A stretch of DNA of 64,000 bases from Microbacterium flavescens (lineage in GTDB: Bacteria; Actinomycetota; Actinomycetes; Actinomycetales; Microbacteriaceae): assembly GCF_018588945.1 (NCBI RefSeq), contig NZ_JAFIWA010000005.1, positions 62,001 to 126,000 of the forward strand, in the 5' to 3' direction. Of this stretch, positions 25,001 to 33,837 are shown piece by piece (position 1 is the stretch's first letter; each line of letters starts with the position of its first letter). Made by a program: the position numbers and the translations under genes. The notes beneath the pieces were generated by a model. That model saw only the letters and a list, made by a program, of their open reading frames with translations, ran no database searches and had not been told where the DNA came from.

Positions 25001-25519
25001 GTTGCCGAGGATCGTCTGCGACACGATCGGCCCGCCGGCGTGGTCGGTCCACGGACCCAGCGGGGTGTCGGACACCGCGACGCCGATGCCGAACTTGTCG
25101 GAAGCGGTGCTGGCAGCCTCGTTCACGGGGACGTACCAGTAGTACCGGCTGTCGACGCCCTTCACGACCTGGCCGGCGTAGGCGCGTCCGGGGGTCGCCC
25201 AGTCGAACACCGTCTCCGGGCGCATGATCGACGGGTGGTGCTCCCAGTCGCCGCTGTCGACGTCGGTCGTGGAGAACGCCTGCCACTCGTTCATGATGAA
25301 GTCGTTGGTGGTGGTGCCGGCCTGGTCGCGGCCCGCATGGATGTACAGGGTGTCGCCGTCGGCGAGCAGGCTGGGGTCGGCGGAGTACACCGAGCCGTCG
25401 CCGATGATCGGGTTCTCCGTCGCCGCCACCGCGGGTGACAGGGGCGCAAGCGTGACGACGAGCGCACCCACCGCCGCGGCCGCCAGCGCAGCCATCGTCC
25501 TCTTCGATCTCAAGACCAC
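22028..25519 (-). CDS. Secreted modular GH43 glycoside hydrolase
   Basis: 1163 residues. Signal peptide 1-33 (cleavage near AVA-ATE). The GH43 five-blade propeller spans about 36-345: base D48 in VYSADPSLL, HNIDPTVLVDDG, and the acid Glu in GFFEAAWLFKRGE. Then come three discoidin-like modules (NVAPWATASAS, NLALTGAPDAEATAS, NIAPIATATAS), a Big_4 Ig-like domain between the first two and two Ig-like/OmpL47-type repeats before the third. Family members cleave arabinose or xylose from plant polysaccharides; specificity cannot be read. GTG start with GAGGA upstream. No sorting signal, so it is released. A LacI-type palindrome sits 28 bp before the start. Confidence 0.92.
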   Translation of the reverse strand: MVLRSKRTMAALAAAAVGALVVTLAPLSPAVAATENPIIGDGSVYSADPSLLADGDTLYIHAGRDQAGTTTNDFIMNEWQAFSTTDVDSGDWEHHPSIMRPETVFDWATPGRAYAGQVVKGVDSRYYWYVPVNEAASTASDKFGIGVAVSDTPLGPWTDHAGGPIVSQTILGNDAHNIDPTVLVDDGRVWMYWGSFGRLMATELQSDMKTRIGTPTTVSSGVTGFFEAAWLFKRGETYYLAYAANNAGPTSTCTPANYHACIAYSTASTPLGPWTFRGRILAPVSSTTSHPAIAEFDGEWYMAYHTADAVGGNHFRRSVAIDHLEWDDSQTPARILPVTTTPVKGPNLTPRSNVAPWATASASNEPIPTQYWIKSLNDELIRPNPLPPDMWGSWTGTRPAQQWIQYDWDTPVRVDSARIKFWRDAAPGTGNGVSDPSSWVLQYWDAGEWKDVPNPSGYPTTTTAVHQVTFDAVTTSRLRAVLNASPNAANPPQYSALAVEEWEVHAAQPDGVEPVAVQTVVGTAPELPETVALSFGDEALPAPVRWDEVDPADIAAAGQFTVSGFVEGYAAGRVNATVTVLGEDPWRANLALTGAPDAEATASGSSLAALNDGEIVYSGSTHPAWMTAPGDAATRWAGYTWAEPVRIDAVTAHFWSDQAGPGAGDGVAVPESWVVQVLVDDEWQDVSGADEYGTTGDAPNAVTFDPVTTTGVRAVLAAQSDGETYAGVGLGELEVFGETLDAEAPEVTLAVTGVEGANGWFLSPATVRATATDDRDVRTRIELSVDGGAWQASENVRFAEATVSGDGEHSVKARATDAAGNTSAEASVTVRIDATRPTVTGTLDIAARTVSATAADAGSGIAGIEYAIDAPTGWQAYGAAVPVDDQRHVVYLRSRDAAGNLSTLATVTVPLSPNAPLEGNIAPIATATASYTSSWNSVTAVNDGALSGASWGTWPNVGEQWVQLEWDRVVTVDKAGVLFFRDSADASNVGMIPPREWKLQYVDLATGEWKDVAATGAYGRSSTAVNEVGFAPVTTTKLRALMQAWGTASAGGSSGILEFEAWAATTAEPTLDVELTVTGRCTAGKATLAVTAANGDDVPVEVALATPYGAKTIAVAPAKRSTQAFSTRQTSVPGDEVTAVVTGVVDGETVESEVSAQYGALTC

Positions 25520-25547
25520 GTTGTCCTCATTCCTCGATGAGGGGGAC

Positions 25548-25559
25548 GTTATCGGTAAC
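25548..25559. promoter_or_regulatory. LacI-type operator before the GH43 gene
   Basis: GTTATCGGTAAC, symmetric at 10 of 12 positions with a central CG, as in LacI/GalR boxes. It lies between the LCP stop and the GH43 start, upstream of the ribosome site. Confidence 0.6.
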
Positions 25560-25601
25560 AGGATCAGGCCCGCAAGCCTTTTCGGAGTTTTCGAAACCCG
25601 A

Positions 25602-26879
25602 CTACTCCTGCGGCTTGGTGCAGGTCGTCTGCGCTGCGGTCTGCCCGGCGATGTCGGAGGGCAGGTCGACCCGCTCCCCCGCGACGGGTGTACCGCTCGG
25701 ATCGGGCGACGGGGTCGCGGACGGGGTCGGCGCCGAAGAGACGGCTTCGCCCGTGACCTCGATGGCGAGGCCCTGGCTCGCCTCGCCGGTCAGATTGAGG
25801 GGCTTGTTCTCCTGGAGCGCGGTGAAGAGCACGGCCGCCGCCTCCGAGACGGGGTACACCCGCATGCCGTCCTGCGAGTAGGCGGTCGGATACTGCACGA
25901 AGACGATGTCCTCGTAGGGCACGTCCTTGACCGCCATCGCGATCTGCACCATGAGCGTGGGGTTCGTGAGCGACTGGCTGAGCACGAGATGCTTCTGCTG
26001 CACCTGGTTGATCGCGGTGGTGGCCAGGGTGAAGAGCACGCCCGGGTCGGCCAGGACGGCGTCGGACTGGAGCCTGCGCACCATCGACGACATGAACTGC
26101 TGCTGATTGGAGATGCGGCCGAGGTCTGACCCGTCGCCGATGCCGTGCCGCATCCGCAGGAACTGGAGCGCCTCCCGGCCCTCGAGCGTGTGCGTTCCGG
26201 CGGCGAGAGTGAGGCCCGTGTGCGGGTCGTGGACGTCGCCGGTCACGCACACATCGACGCCGCCGATCGCGTCGGACATGTTGATGACGCCGGCCCACCG
26301 GATGGCCCCCGCGAAGTCGATCTCGTCGCCGATGAGCGCTTCGATCGTCAGCGCCGTGCACGCCAGCCCGCCGTACGCGTACGAGGCGTTGAGCGGCTGC
26401 GCGCTCATCGCCGGGAAGGCGCTCGTCCCGTCCGGGCTCGGGCACTCGGGGATCGGCACGATCATGTCGCGTGGGAACGACACCACCGTCACGCGGCGCG
26501 GCTCATCGGAGATGTGCACGAGCAGGGTGACATCGTTCCGCTCGCCCTCGACGTCGCCGTTCTGGCAGGCGGCGGAGAGGGCGGCGTTGTCGCCCTCGCA
26601 CGAGTCGGTGCCCACCATCAGCAGGTTGACGCCGCCCTCGATCGCGCCGAGCGACGGCGGAATGGGCTTGTCCTCGCCGAGCACGACGGCGTTGGCGGAG
26701 AGCGAGTTCGCGGCATCCCACACGTTGAAGGCTGTGACGCCCGCCGCGCTCACGCCGACGACGGACAGCGCGACGGCGAAGATCGCGAGAAACGAGACGA
26801 GCGGATGCCGGTCGCGATGCACCGCGTGGCGCGCGAGGGGAGGGCGGCCCTCCCGCGAGGGCCGAGCGCCGGCCGGCAT
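25602..26879 (-). CDS. LytR-CpsA-Psr (LCP) family cell-wall ligase, paralogue 2
   Basis: 425 residues. One N-terminal membrane helix (about 28-50), then the LCP domain outside the cell: NLLMVGTDSCEG, VVSFPRDMIVPIP with the catalytic-type Arg-Asp, SYAYGGLACTALTIE, IGGVDVC and LQFLRMRHGIGDGSDLGRISNQQQ. A Ser/Thr/Pro linker and a short Cys-containing tail end the protein. Such proteins attach polymers such as teichoic acid or arabinogalactan to peptidoglycan. The ATG overlaps the stop of its paralogue (TGATG), so the two are coupled. Confidence 0.93.
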   Translation of the reverse strand: MPAGARPSREGRPPLARHAVHRDRHPLVSFLAIFAVALSVVGVSAAGVTAFNVWDAANSLSANAVVLGEDKPIPPSLGAIEGGVNLLMVGTDSCEGDNAALSAACQNGDVEGERNDVTLLVHISDEPRRVTVVSFPRDMIVPIPECPSPDGTSAFPAMSAQPLNASYAYGGLACTALTIEALIGDEIDFAGAIRWAGVINMSDAIGGVDVCVTGDVHDPHTGLTLAAGTHTLEGREALQFLRMRHGIGDGSDLGRISNQQQFMSSMVRRLQSDAVLADPGVLFTLATTAINQVQQKHLVLSQSLTNPTLMVQIAMAVKDVPYEDIVFVQYPTAYSQDGMRVYPVSEAAAVLFTALQENKPLNLTGEASQGLAIEVTGEAVSSAPTPSATPSPDPSGTPVAGERVDLPSDIAGQTAAQTTCTKPQE

Positions 26880-28156
26880 CAGCCGTCGGCCCGCACGTTG
26901 CCTGCGGAGCAGGTGCGGTCGGCGGCGGAGGTGCCGGGGATCGAGTCCGGAAGTTCGACCGGGGTGTCGGTGGGATCGGGCGTCGTTCCGGGGGTCGGCG
27001 TCGTGGTCGGCGTCGCCGGCTCTTCGGAGTCGGGCTCGACGGTGATCACACCGCCGCCCAGGTTCGCGTCGTGCGTGACATTGATCGGCTCATTCGCCTC
27101 GAGCGCCGCCCACAGGGCGTCGGCGGCCGCACGGTTGGGAACCACGCGATCCTCGTCGAACGGGTCCTGCTCGACGGGGTACTGCACGAACACGATCTCC
27201 TCGAACGGCACGTTCTTCACCGCGAGCGCGATCTGCACGAGGGTCATCGGATTGGCCAGCGACTCGCTCGGGGTGATGTTGTCGACCGCGGTCGTCGCGA
27301 GCTTGTACAGCGTCGCGGGATCGGACAGCACCTCCTCGCTCACGAGCTTGCGGGCGAGGCTCGACATGTACTGCTGCTGGTTGCTGATGCGCGCCAGGTC
27401 GCTGCCGTTCTCGAGGCCGTAGCGCGTGCGCAGGAACTGCAGGGCCTCGAGCCCCTGGACGTTCCGCTCGCCGGCTGGCCAGTCGATGCCCGTGTAGCGA
27501 TCGCGGATGCCGCCGTTGCCGATGCAGACGTCGACGCCGCCGATGGCGTCGGTGATGTTGATGACGTTGCCGAAGCTCACCTTCGCCGCGAACGGGATGC
27601 TCTGGCCGCTGAGCTCGGAGATCGTCTTGTTGACGCACGACAGCCCGCCGTACGACCACGCCGTGTTGATCTGCTCCTTGGAGATCTCACCCGTGACGGA
27701 TCCGTCCTCGGCCGTGCACGAGGGAATCGGGATCATGAGGTCGCGCGGGAATGAGACCACCGTCACCCGTCGCGGGTCGTCGGAGATGTGCACCAGCATG
27801 TTCACGTCATTCAGCTGACCCTCGGAGTCGGCTCCGGTGCACCGCTCGCCGAAGTACTTCGCGTACTGCGGTTCGCACTCGTCGGTGCCGACGAGGAGCA
27901 GGTTCACCCCGCCCTCGATCGCGCCGATGTCGGGCGGAACCTCTTCCTGTCCCTCGAGCGCGACCGCGTTCTCGGCGACGCTGCCCGTCAGATCGGTCAG
28001 CGCATACGCGGCGATGCCCGCGGTCGAGACGAGGACGACAGCCACGACTACGCCGACCAGCTTCATGATCAGCGCGAGGGGGTGGGGCGAGGTCAGCTCA
28101 CCGTGCCGTGCGACGGTGCGACGGCCGCGCTTTGCGGGCTTGGTCGTCTCGGCCAC
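26879..28156 (-). CDS. LytR-CpsA-Psr (LCP) family cell-wall ligase, paralogue 1
   Basis: 425 residues, same plan as the downstream copy: membrane helix at about 32-52, VNLLLVGTDECE, VVSFPRDLMIPIP, AWSYGGLSCVNKTI, IGGVDVC and LQFLRTRYGLENGSDLARISNQQQ. The tail has a Thr/Pro-rich linker and ends with a Cys. GTG at 28156 is chosen because AGAGGA lies 6 nt upstream; the longer in-frame start would run into the tRNA-Ser gene. The two paralogues are similar along their whole length and probably arose by duplication. In mature form both carry Cys pairs. Confidence 0.92.
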   Translation of the reverse strand: MAETTKPAKRGRRTVARHGELTSPHPLALIMKLVGVVVAVVLVSTAGIAAYALTDLTGSVAENAVALEGQEEVPPDIGAIEGGVNLLLVGTDECEPQYAKYFGERCTGADSEGQLNDVNMLVHISDDPRRVTVVSFPRDLMIPIPSCTAEDGSVTGEISKEQINTAWSYGGLSCVNKTISELSGQSIPFAAKVSFGNVINITDAIGGVDVCIGNGGIRDRYTGIDWPAGERNVQGLEALQFLRTRYGLENGSDLARISNQQQYMSSLARKLVSEEVLSDPATLYKLATTAVDNITPSESLANPMTLVQIALAVKNVPFEEIVFVQYPVEQDPFDEDRVVPNRAAADALWAALEANEPINVTHDANLGGGVITVEPDSEEPATPTTTPTPGTTPDPTDTPVELPDSIPGTSAADRTCSAGNVRADG

Positions 28157-28207
28157 TCGTGTCCTCTCGGGGAAGCTGACTCTCACTCGTACGCCCCCGG
28201 CGTTCTG

Positions 28208-28292
28208 CGGAGGGTGTGGGATTCGAACCCACGGGACATTGCTGCCCACTGGTTTTCAAGACCAGGTCCATCGGCCGCTCGGACAACCCTCC
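28208..28292 (-). tRNA. tRNA-Ser(UGA)
   Basis: 85 nt. The acceptor stem pairs GGAGGGT with ACCCTCC. The anticodon stem-loop CTGGTCTTGAAAACCAG gives UGA, and a serine-type variable arm and GGTTCGAATC T loop are present. It lies about 50 bp upstream of the first LCP gene on the same strand. Confidence 0.95.
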
Positions 28293-28413
28293 CGACGACG
28301 CCTCATCGAGGCATCCGTCGAACAGGCGTCGAGTCTAACCGACCAGACCATCCCCGATTCTTCCAGGGACGGCTGTGGATGCTCTGAAAGGCACTCCGCG
28401 TCCCGCCGGGAAC

Positions 28414-28503
28414 CCCCCGGGTCGTTGAACGAGCGAACCCCACGGGTCGTTGAGCGAGCGCACCCCCCGGGTCGTTGAGCGAGCGGAGCGAGACGAAACG
28501 CGC
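28414..28503. repeat. Dispersed intergenic repeat, locus A (three copies)
   Basis: Three direct copies of a unit starting GGGTCGTTGAGCGAGCG. Only the last (28466-28503) is full length and ends GAGACGAAACGCG. They follow the stop of the HAD gene on the minus strand. Related loci lie at 36673, 43083 and 61350. Confidence 0.8.
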
Positions 28504-28505
28504 CG

Positions 28506-29414
28506 TCAGAGCTTCCGCAGCACCGCCGCGACCCCGCCGGCGTGCACCGACGTCGTGGTCTCGCCCGCGGCATCCCGCACCTCCTGCGGGCCCTGCTCCA
28601 TCGCCACCGCACGCCCGCCGTTCTCGAGCGCCCAGCGGAACATGCCGACGTCGTTGCGGCCGTCGCCGATCACCAGCACATGCGCCGGGTCGATGTCCAG
28701 CTCGGTGCGCACGAGCTCGAGCCCGGTGCTCTTGTCGACGCCCTCCGGCGCGATGTCGAGCCACGCCGTCCAGCCGACGGAGTACGTGACCTGGTGGAGG
28801 CCGATCCGCCCGACGAGGTCGAGGAAGTCCTCCTGCCCCCGCTCGGGGGCGACGACAACGATGCGGCACACGCGCTGGTTGCCGAGCTCGTCGAATCCGA
28901 CGCGGCGCGCGTGCACCAGGTTCCAGTCCTCGAGGTATTCGGTGTACAGCCGCTGCCCATCGGGCAGCTCGACGAGGTAGCGCGCGTCGGGAAGGTGCTC
29001 GCGCAGCAGCGTGAGCACCTCGGCGGGGTCGAACGTCTCGACGTGGTCGCGCTCGTAGCGCACCTCGTCGCCGTCGACGCGCTTCAGCACCACGGCACCG
29101 TTGGAGCACACGACGTACTCGGGCGACAGCCCCAGCACCCGCATGATTCCGCGCGTGCCCTCCCAGCTGCGACCGGTCGCGATCATGACCTCGTGGCCCG
29201 CGCGTCGCGCATGCTCGACCGCCTCGACGACGCCAGGGCTGAGCGATTCGTCCTCGAGGATCAGCGTGCCGTCGATGTCGAGGACGATGAGCAGGCGCTC
29301 GGTGACGACCGACGGGTCTTCGGTGTCGCGCGCGACCTGCTCGACGAGCTTCGCCGCCTTCTTCGGCTTGACGACCTTGATGGAGCCTGTCGCGGGCAGG
29401 TGAGCTTCTGTCAT
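28506..29414 (-). CDS. HAD-superfamily hydrolase (Cof type)
   Basis: 302 residues. Motif I DIDGTLI (nucleophile Asp in [13 protein letters not shown]), motif II IATGRS, and motif [16 protein letters not shown] cap domain sits between motifs II and III. The family dephosphorylates sugar phosphates, phosphoglycolate or flavin precursors; the substrate is not evident. ATG at 29414 overlaps the serS stop (ATGA), so it is translated with serS. Confidence 0.92.
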   Translation of the reverse strand: MTEAHLPATGSIKVVKPKKAAKLVEQVARDTEDPSVVTERLLIVLDIDGTLILEDESLSPGVVEAVEHARRAGHEVMIATGRSWEGTRGIMRVLGLSPEYVVCSNGAVVLKRVDGDEVRYERDHVETFDPAEVLTLLREHLPDARYLVELPDGQRLYTEYLEDWNLVHARRVGFDELGNQRVCRIVVVAPERGQEDFLDLVGRIGLHQVTYSVGWTAWLDIAPEGVDKSTGLELVRTELDIDPAHVLVIGDGRNDVGMFRWALENGGRAVAMEQGPQEVRDAAGETTTSVHAGGVAAVLRKL

Positions 29415-30694
29415 GCGACAGGTTCCATGACCTCGAGCCCGCCGAGGAACGGGCGGAGCACCTCGGGCACCGTCACCGACCCGTCTTCGCGCTGATGCGT
29501 CTCGAGCAGCGCGACGATCCAGCGGGTCGTGGCGAGCGTGCCGTTGAGGGTCGCCACGTGCTCCGTCTTGCCGCTGCCCTTTCCGGGTTCGGCCGGGAGA
29601 CGGTGGCGGATGTCGAGCCGGCGCGCCTGGTAGGTGGTGCAGTTCGACGTGGAGGTCAGCTCGCGGTAGGCGTTCTGCGTGGGCACCCATGCCTCGATGT
29701 CGTACTTCCGCGCGGCGCTCGAGCCGAGGTCGCCGGCGGCGACGTCGATGACGCGGTAGCTCAGGCCGAGGTCCTGCAGCATGCGCTCCTGCAGCTCGAC
29801 CAGACGCAGGTGCTCGGCCTCGGCATCCGCTGCTGTCGTGTAGACGAACATCTCGAGCTTATTGAACTGGTGCACGCGGATGATGCCGCGCGTGTCCTTG
29901 CCGTACGAGCCGGCCTCGCGCCGGTAGCACGTCGACCAGCCGGCGTAGCGCTTGGCGCCTTTGCCGAGGTCGAGGATCTCGTCCATGTGGTAGCCCGCGA
30001 GCGGCACCTCGCTCGTGCCGACGAGGAAGAGGTCATCGTCTTCGAGGTGGTAGACCTCGGCGGCGTGCTGGCCCAGGAATCCGGTGCCCCGCATGACCTC
30101 CGGACGCACGAGCGTCGGCGGGATGAGCGGCACGAACCCTGCCTGCAGCGCGCGGTCGAGTGCAAGGTTCATGAGCGCCAGCTCGAGACGCGCGCCGATG
30201 CCCTTCAGGAAGTAGAACCGGCTGCCCGAGACCTTCGTGCCGCGCTCCATGTCGATCGCGTCGAGAATCTCGCCGAGCTCGAGGTGGTCGCGCGGCTCGA
30301 AGCCGAACGCGGGCACCTCGCCGTGCGTGCGCAGGGTGACGAAGTCTTCTTCGCCGCCGGCGGGCACGCCGTCGATGACGATGTTCTCGATCTTGGAGAG
30401 GGCGAGAGCGGATGCCTCTTCCGCCGCCGCGACGGCGTGCTGGGCCTGCTTCACCCGCTCGCTCAGCTCTTTGGCCTCGGCGACCAGGGCGGCCTTCTCC
30501 TCTTTCGGCGCCTGCGCGACGCGCTTGCCGTGGGCGTTCTGCGCGGCGCGGAGCTCTTCGAAGGCGGTGATGGCGGCGCGGCGGACGCGGTCGGCCTCGA
30601 GCGCGTCGTCGACGGTGTCGGCCGACTCCCCCCGGGCCTCCTGCGACCGCTTGACCAGCACGGGATTCTCGCGAAGCAGGACGGGATCGATCAC
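29411..30694 (-). CDS. serS: Seryl-tRNA synthetase
   Basis: 427 residues, standard for bacterial SerRS. Residues 1-105 are the coiled-coil arm that grips the long variable arm of tRNA-Ser. The class II core has motif 2 around [21 protein letters not shown], the [19 protein letters not shown] block, and motif 3 [18 protein letters not shown]. The GTG start at 30694 has no Shine-Dalgarno; TAAGGT ends 7 nt before it, so the mRNA is probably leaderless. No T-box leader fits in the 65-bp gap to the divergent gene. Confidence 0.97.
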   Translation of the reverse strand: MIDPVLLRENPVLVKRSQEARGESADTVDDALEADRVRRAAITAFEELRAAQNAHGKRVAQAPKEEKAALVAEAKELSERVKQAQHAVAAAEEASALALSKIENIVIDGVPAGGEEDFVTLRTHGEVPAFGFEPRDHLELGEILDAIDMERGTKVSGSRFYFLKGIGARLELALMNLALDRALQAGFVPLIPPTLVRPEVMRGTGFLGQHAAEVYHLEDDDLFLVGTSEVPLAGYHMDEILDLGKGAKRYAGWSTCYRREAGSYGKDTRGIIRVHQFNKLEMFVYTTAADAEAEHLRLVELQERMLQDLGLSYRVIDVAAGDLGSSAARKYDIEAWVPTQNAYRELTSTSNCTTYQARRLDIRHRLPAEPGKGSGKTEHVATLNGTLATTRWIVALLETHQREDGSVTVPEVLRPFLGGLEVMEPVA

Positions 30695-30759
30695 CCTACA
30701 ACCTTAGTCGCCGGTCGGGACGCGGCATCCGGCCCCTCATCTGGCCATAACCTGTACGC

Positions 30760-32100
30760 ATGGTGACCGCCCCCGACTCCGACCGCGCGGCTGAGCCGGG
30801 CGGTGACGACGCTTCCGACCCCGTCCACCCTGCTGACGAGATCTACGCCGACGGACCGGCCCCCGAGGAGGTCGAGGCGGACGCTGAGCGCGTGGCCGAA
30901 GCCGCGGCGGAGGCGGCCGATGAAGGCGACGCACCCGACGGTCCCGCCGAATCGCACGGCGACGACGACGCGCCCCGCCCCGCGGAGGCAGCCGCACCGG
31001 ACGACGTGATCCGCGAGCCGGAGGACGTCGCACCCGATACCCAGGACGGCGAGGGCGGCGAGGCCCGGCGCGTGGGCCCCGAGGGCGAGACGAAGCCCAT
31101 GGCCGGAGGCGAGGAGCGCCCCAGCCCCAAGGCCGCGCTCGTCTACAACCCCATCAAGGCCGACGGCGACGCGCTGCGAGAGACGCTCACGCGCCTCTCC
31201 TCCGAGGCGGGGTGGTCGGAGCCGCTCTTCTACGAGACGACGGTCGACGACCTCGGCGACGACGTCACCCGCCAGGCGCTCGAGGCGGGCGCCGACGCCG
31301 TGCTCGTAGCGGGCGGCGACGGCACGGTGCGAGCGGTGTCCGAGGCCATGAGCGGGTCGGGGGTGCGGCTGTCGATCGTGCCGAGCGGCACCGGCAACCT
31401 GCTGGCGCGCAATCTCAGGCTTCCGCTGACCGAGCCCGAGGCCATGATGCGCGCGGTGTTCGACGGCGACACGCTCGCCATGGACGTCGGGTGGAGCACG
31501 CTCAAGCGCGGCGACGGCAAGACCGAGGAGCGCGCGTTCGTCGTGATGGGTGGGATCGGGCTCGACGCCGCGATGATCGCCAACACCAGCGCGCAGCTCA
31601 AGAAGACGATGGGATGGGTCGCCTACGTCGACGGCGCTGCGCGCTCGCTGCCGAGCGCCAAGCCGTTCCGTGTGATGTATCAGCTGCCCGAGGCGCGGCT
31701 GCACTCGGCGCGCGTGCAGAGCATCCTCTTCGCGAACTGCGGATCGCTGCCCGCGGGACTCGAGCTCATCCCCGAGGCATCCGTCGCCGACGGCGCACTC
31801 GACATCGTGATCTTCCAGCCCAAGGGCCCCCTCGGCTGGATCTTCGTGTGGCGCCGCGTCGCGTGGGACAACAGCTTCCTCCGGCGCTTCCGCACCGGCC
31901 GTCGAGTGCTCGCCCTGCGCACGAAGGACAACGCGGTGCGGTACTCGCGCGGCTCCGGCATCGAGATCGCCACCCAGGAGCCCCGGCCGGTGCAGCTCGA
32001 CGGCGACGAGTTCGGCGAGGCCGTCTCGGTCCGCACGCGGGTCGACCCGGGGGCGCTGCACGTCGTGGTTCCGAAGGACCACGTGCTCGAAGGCCTGTAG
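30760..32100 (+). CDS. Diacylglycerol/lipid kinase family protein
   Basis: 446 residues. The catalytic domain starts at about 124 (KAALVYNPIKADG) and contains VAGGDGTVRAVSEAM (GGDGT at 185-189) and PSGTGNLLARNLRLP. The C-terminal part matches the DgkB/YegS fold. The first 115 residues are a low-complexity acidic Ala/Glu/Asp/Pro stretch not found in typical members. The start is supported by TAACCT 6 nt before the ATG at 30760 (leaderless). It would phosphorylate diacylglycerol or a related lipid at the membrane. Confidence 0.92.
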   Translation: MVTAPDSDRAAEPGGDDASDPVHPADEIYADGPAPEEVEADAERVAEAAAEAADEGDAPDGPAESHGDDDAPRPAEAAAPDDVIREPEDVAPDTQDGEGGEARRVGPEGETKPMAGGEERPSPKAALVYNPIKADGDALRETLTRLSSEAGWSEPLFYETTVDDLGDDVTRQALEAGADAVLVAGGDGTVRAVSEAMSGSGVRLSIVPSGTGNLLARNLRLPLTEPEAMMRAVFDGDTLAMDVGWSTLKRGDGKTEERAFVVMGGIGLDAAMIANTSAQLKKTMGWVAYVDGAARSLPSAKPFRVMYQLPEARLHSARVQSILFANCGSLPAGLELIPEASVADGALDIVIFQPKGPLGWIFVWRRVAWDNSFLRRFRTGRRVLALRTKDNAVRYSRGSGIEIATQEPRPVQLDGDEFGEAVSVRTRVDPGALHVVVPKDHVLEGL

Positions 32101-32375
32101 CCCGGGGGAAGCGGCTCCTCACACACCCGCGGCTTCGCGGTGTGTCGCAGAATCTGCGGGATGCCACGACCCTGCCCGCAGTAGGTGAGACACGCGCGCA
32201 TCCCGAGTCGCTGAACTCGCGGCTTCCCGGGGCGCGAGGCCACTGGTTGTGCGACGCGGCGGTGGCGGCCCGGGGCTGCCCGAGGTGGCACCTTGGCGCG
32301 GGTGAGCCCGAAGGAGACGCGAAGGCGCTGTGTCAAGACCACCCGGCGGGGCACGCGCCCGGGGAGGATGGGGCC
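32101..32375. other. Gap between the lipid kinase and photolyase
   Basis: No gene. A terminator hairpin lies at the left end (32121-32145); the rest shows no repeat or motif that I recognise. Confidence 0.5.
32121..32145 (+). terminator. Hairpin after the lipid kinase
   Basis: ACACAC and CGCG pair with CGCG and GTGTGT around a GCTT loop, with one bulged C. It lies 20 bp past the stop. Confidence 0.5.
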
Positions 32376-33731
32376 ATGCCGAGCCCGTCGATCGTGTGGT
32401 TCCGCGACGACCTGCGTCTCGCCGACAACCCGGCGCTTCGCGCTGCGGTCGACCGAGGCGAGCCGATCATCGGGCTGTACGTCCTCGACGAGGCGTCCCC
32501 GGGCATCCGCCCGCTGGGCGGGGCCGCGCGCTGGTGGCTGCACGGCTCGCTGGCGTCGCTGGCCGAGCGGCTCGCCGAGCGCGGCGGCACCCTGGTGCTC
32601 CGGCGGGGTCCGGCTGCGCGCGTAGTGCGGGAGGCGGTGACGGATGCCTCGGCCGGCGCCGTCTTCTGGAACCGGCGGTACGGCGGACCCGAGCGCGAGG
32701 TCGACGGTGCGCTGAAGGCCGGGCTTCGCGACGACGGCGTCGAGGTGGCGTCGTTCGCGGCATCCGTCCTCTTCGAGCCCTGGACCGTGCGGACCGGAGC
32801 CGGCACGCCGTACGCAGTGTTCTCTCCCTTCTGGCGCGCCTGCCTGGCCCTTCCCGCGCCGCGCGCTCCGCTGCCCGAGCCGCGGGAGCTCGCGGGGGCG
32901 CGGCATCCGATCGACTCCGACCGGCTCGCGGACTGGGAACTCCTCTCGTCCGCACCGGACTGGGCCGGCGGGCTGCGCGAGACCTGGGAGCCGGGCGAGC
33001 CCGCCGCGCGCCGGCGCCTGCGTGAGTTCCTGCACGACGACATCGACCACTACGACCGGGCACGCGACGAACCCGCCGCGGGCGCGACCTCGCTGCTCTC
33101 ACCGCGGCTGCGCTGGGGTGAGCTGAGCCCGCACCAGGTCTGGCACGAGGGGGTCGCGTCGGGGCGGGCGGGGAAGTTCCTGTCGGAGCTCGGCTGGCGG
33201 GAGTTCGCCTGGCACACGCTGTTCCGCTCCCCCGATCTCGCGACGACGAACCTCCGCCGGGAGTTCGACGCGTTCCCCTGGCCACCGCTGCGGGTGGCCG
33301 AGCTCGAGGCGTGGCAGCGCGGCCGCACCGGCATCGCGCTCGTCGACGCCGGCATGCGCGAGCTGTGGCAGACCGGCTACATGCACAACCGCGTGCGGAT
33401 GGTCGCGGCATCCTTCCTCATCAAGAACCTGCTCATCGACTGGCGGCTCGGCGAGCAGTGGTTCTGGGACACCCTGGTCGACGCGGATGCCGCGAACAAC
33501 GCGTTCAACTGGCAGTGGGTCGCAGGATCGGGGGCCGATGCCGCGCCCTACTTCCGGATCTTCAACCCCGATCTCCAGGCGAAGAAGTTCGACCCGGACG
33601 GGCACTACGTGCGGGAGTGGGCGCCCGAGCACCTCTCGGACGCCCCTCCGGAGCCGATGGTCGACCTGCGCGAGACGCGGCGCGCGGCGCTCGAGGCCTA
33701 CGACGTAGTGAAGCGGTCTGCGCGGGCCTGA
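32376..33731 (+). CDS. phrB: Deoxyribodipyrimidine photolyase (cryptochrome/photolyase family)
   Basis: 451 residues. The antenna domain starts SIVWFRDDLRLADNPAL; the FAD domain has LLSPRLRWGELSPHQVW, LGWREFAWH, ALVDAGMRELWQTGYMHNRVRMVAASFLIKN-type core segments and NNAFNWQWVAGSGADAAPYFRIFNP. These are the residues that hold FAD and flip the dimer. It repairs UV-induced pyrimidine dimers using blue light. ATG at 32376 has GGAGG 9 nt upstream and fits the domain start; the open frame continues far upstream through the lipid kinase gene but only as shadow. Confidence 0.96.
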   Translation: MPSPSIVWFRDDLRLADNPALRAAVDRGEPIIGLYVLDEASPGIRPLGGAARWWLHGSLASLAERLAERGGTLVLRRGPAARVVREAVTDASAGAVFWNRRYGGPEREVDGALKAGLRDDGVEVASFAASVLFEPWTVRTGAGTPYAVFSPFWRACLALPAPRAPLPEPRELAGARHPIDSDRLADWELLSSAPDWAGGLRETWEPGEPAARRRLREFLHDDIDHYDRARDEPAAGATSLLSPRLRWGELSPHQVWHEGVASGRAGKFLSELGWREFAWHTLFRSPDLATTNLRREFDAFPWPPLRVAELEAWQRGRTGIALVDAGMRELWQTGYMHNRVRMVAASFLIKNLLIDWRLGEQWFWDTLVDADAANNAFNWQWVAGSGADAAPYFRIFNPDLQAKKFDPDGHYVREWAPEHLSDAPPEPMVDLRETRRAALEAYDVVKRSARA

Positions 33732-33763
33732 GCGCCGCGCGGACCTCGGCGGGAAGAAAAGGT

Positions 33764-33798
33764 CCCCGACCCGCGCCGGCTTCGGCCGCGGGTCGGGG
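33764..33798. terminator. Bidirectional terminator between convergent genes
   Basis: A perfect 12-bp stem, CCCCGACCCGCG with CGCGGGTCGGGG, loop 11 nt. It sits between the photolyase stop and the convergent surface-protein stop, with a run of A just before it (for the leftward transcript a U tract). Confidence 0.75.
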
Positions 33799-33837
33799 CG
33801 TCCGGCGATGGGGGGTCCGCCGGACGGTTCGGGAAAT

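Noticed and set aside
18204..25438. Very long open frames on the + strand opposite the ABC exporters and the GH43 gene (650-860 codons)
   Set aside because: They mirror real genes on the other strand, are rich in Arg, His, Asp and Gly with no hydrophobic core, and show no domain. They are high-GC shadow frames.
30695..30759. T-box leader in front of serS
   Set aside because: The gap to the divergent gene is only 65 bp and holds two promoters; there is no room for a T-box.
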